A stretch of DNA of 21,504 bases from Actinomycetota bacterium (GTDB taxonomy: Bacteria; Actinomycetota; Actinomycetes; Nanopelagicales; Nanopelagicaceae): positions 1-21,504 of the forward strand of contig CANCSL010000019.1 of assembly GCA_947380835.1 (NCBI GenBank). Reading direction: 5' to 3'. The position numbers and the translations under genes were made by a program. Shown here in pieces: positions 21,142 through 21,504 of this stretch. The stretch's first letter is position 1. Each line of letters starts with the position of its first letter. The notes under the pieces were generated by a model. The model was not told where the DNA came from. It saw only the letters and a list, made by a program, of their open reading frames with translations, and did not search any database.

Positions 21142-21504
21142 AGAGAAGAGTCGCCTGGATCACCGCGTTATGTTTACATACCGAGGAAAGTCCGGACTCC
21201 GCAGAGCAAAGTGGTGGGTAACGCCCACCCGGGGAAACCCGCGGGAACAGTGCCACAGAAAATAGACCGCTCATTAGCAATAATGGGTAAGGGTGAAACG
21301 GTGGTGTAAGAGACCACCAGCATTTATGGCGACATAGATGGCTAGGCAAACCCCACTTGGAGCAAGACCAGATTGATAGCGCTTGAGAACTGCTCGTTCG
21401 AGCTATCGGGTAGGTTGCTTGATTCTGCGAGCAATTGCAGAACTAGATGGATGGTGATCCAATCGAAAGATGGACAGGATCCGGCTTATAGGGCGACTCT
21501 TCTT
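21142..21504 (+). ncRNA. rnpB: RNase P RNA (bacterial type A), 3' end at or just past the window
   Basis: The catalytic RNA of RNase P trims 5' leaders from pre-tRNAs. P1 is formed by GAAGAGTCGCC (21145-21155) and GGCGACTCTTC (21492-21502). The conserved 5' core GAGGAAAGTCCGGAC (21183-21197) pairs as P4 with the 3' core ACAGGATCCGGCTTATAG (21474-21491). ACAGTGCCACAGAAA (21247-21261), GGGTGAAACGGTGGTGTAAGAGACCACC and the AGGCAAACCCCACTTGGAGCAAGACC segment are further universal blocks. P1 can extend by one or two pairs to 21504, so the molecule is essentially complete, but any terminator lies beyond the edge. A minus-strand open frame over this region is a shadow. Confidence 0.97.

Noticed and set aside
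21122..21349. Minus-strand open frame of 75 codons over the right end
   Set aside because: It lies entirely over RNase P RNA sequence, whose conserved blocks explain the region.

Overview
The window is a gene-dense piece of an actinobacterial chromosome with roughly balanced base composition. Three things point to Actinomycetota: a homodimeric-type AceE, a GlgE maltosyltransferase beside GlgB, and a run of genes that I recall also lying close together in Mycobacterium tuberculosis (the Rv2228c to Rv2241 neighbourhood: RNase HI/phosphatase fusion, zinc-ribbon coiled coil, AhpE-type peroxiredoxin, DUF3052, aceE). Very short gaps, stop/start overlaps, overlapping convergent genes, candidate leaderless promoters and no visible rho-independent terminator suggest a streamlined genome. 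A freshwater or marine planktonic lineage is possible, but that is a guess. No mobile element, CRISPR array, prophage or origin was seen. No stretch over 300 bases lacks a gene; the longest gap is about 210 bp, between aceE and the DUF3052 gene.

Left part (1-7047). A minus-strand set encodes an ABC-2 type exporter (ATPase, then permease) and, overlapping it, a secreted protein with seven KKAVAT hexapeptide repeats that runs off the left edge. Next are a small zinc-binding actinobacterial protein (+), an aldehyde dehydrogenase (-) and an alpha/beta hydrolase (+) that diverge from a 23-bp spacer, an aldo/keto reductase (-) and an AI-2E family membrane protein (-).

Middle (7171-17242). A plus-strand set holds a DUF4032 protein with a kinase-like active site, a thioredoxin-fold/TPR protein that has lost its CxxC, and an MFS permease coupled by a TTGA overlap. 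It converges on a minus-strand operon aceE-glgE-glgB whose genes overlap by 4 bp and 1 bp. That operon ties pyruvate dehydrogenase E1 to alpha-glucan elongation from maltose-1-phosphate and branching.

Right part (17243-21504). A regulatory spacer with two dyad symmetries separates aceE from a plus-strand run: DUF3052 protein, AhpE-type peroxiredoxin, tRNA-Val(UAC), zinc-ribbon coiled-coil protein, and RNase HI/histidine-phosphatase fusion. The tRNA 3' end forms one arm of a perfect 8-bp inverted repeat with the leader of the next gene. A minus-strand yaaA and a plus-strand RNase P RNA gene (rnpB, reaching the right edge) start 35 bp apart, head to head. No convincing new multi-gene system is present. 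The most unusual signals are the repeat protein in the exporter operon, the tRNA-trailer hairpin, the aceE-glgE-glgB overlaps, the DUF4032/thioredoxin/MFS set and the overlapping divergent promoters at 4151-4173.
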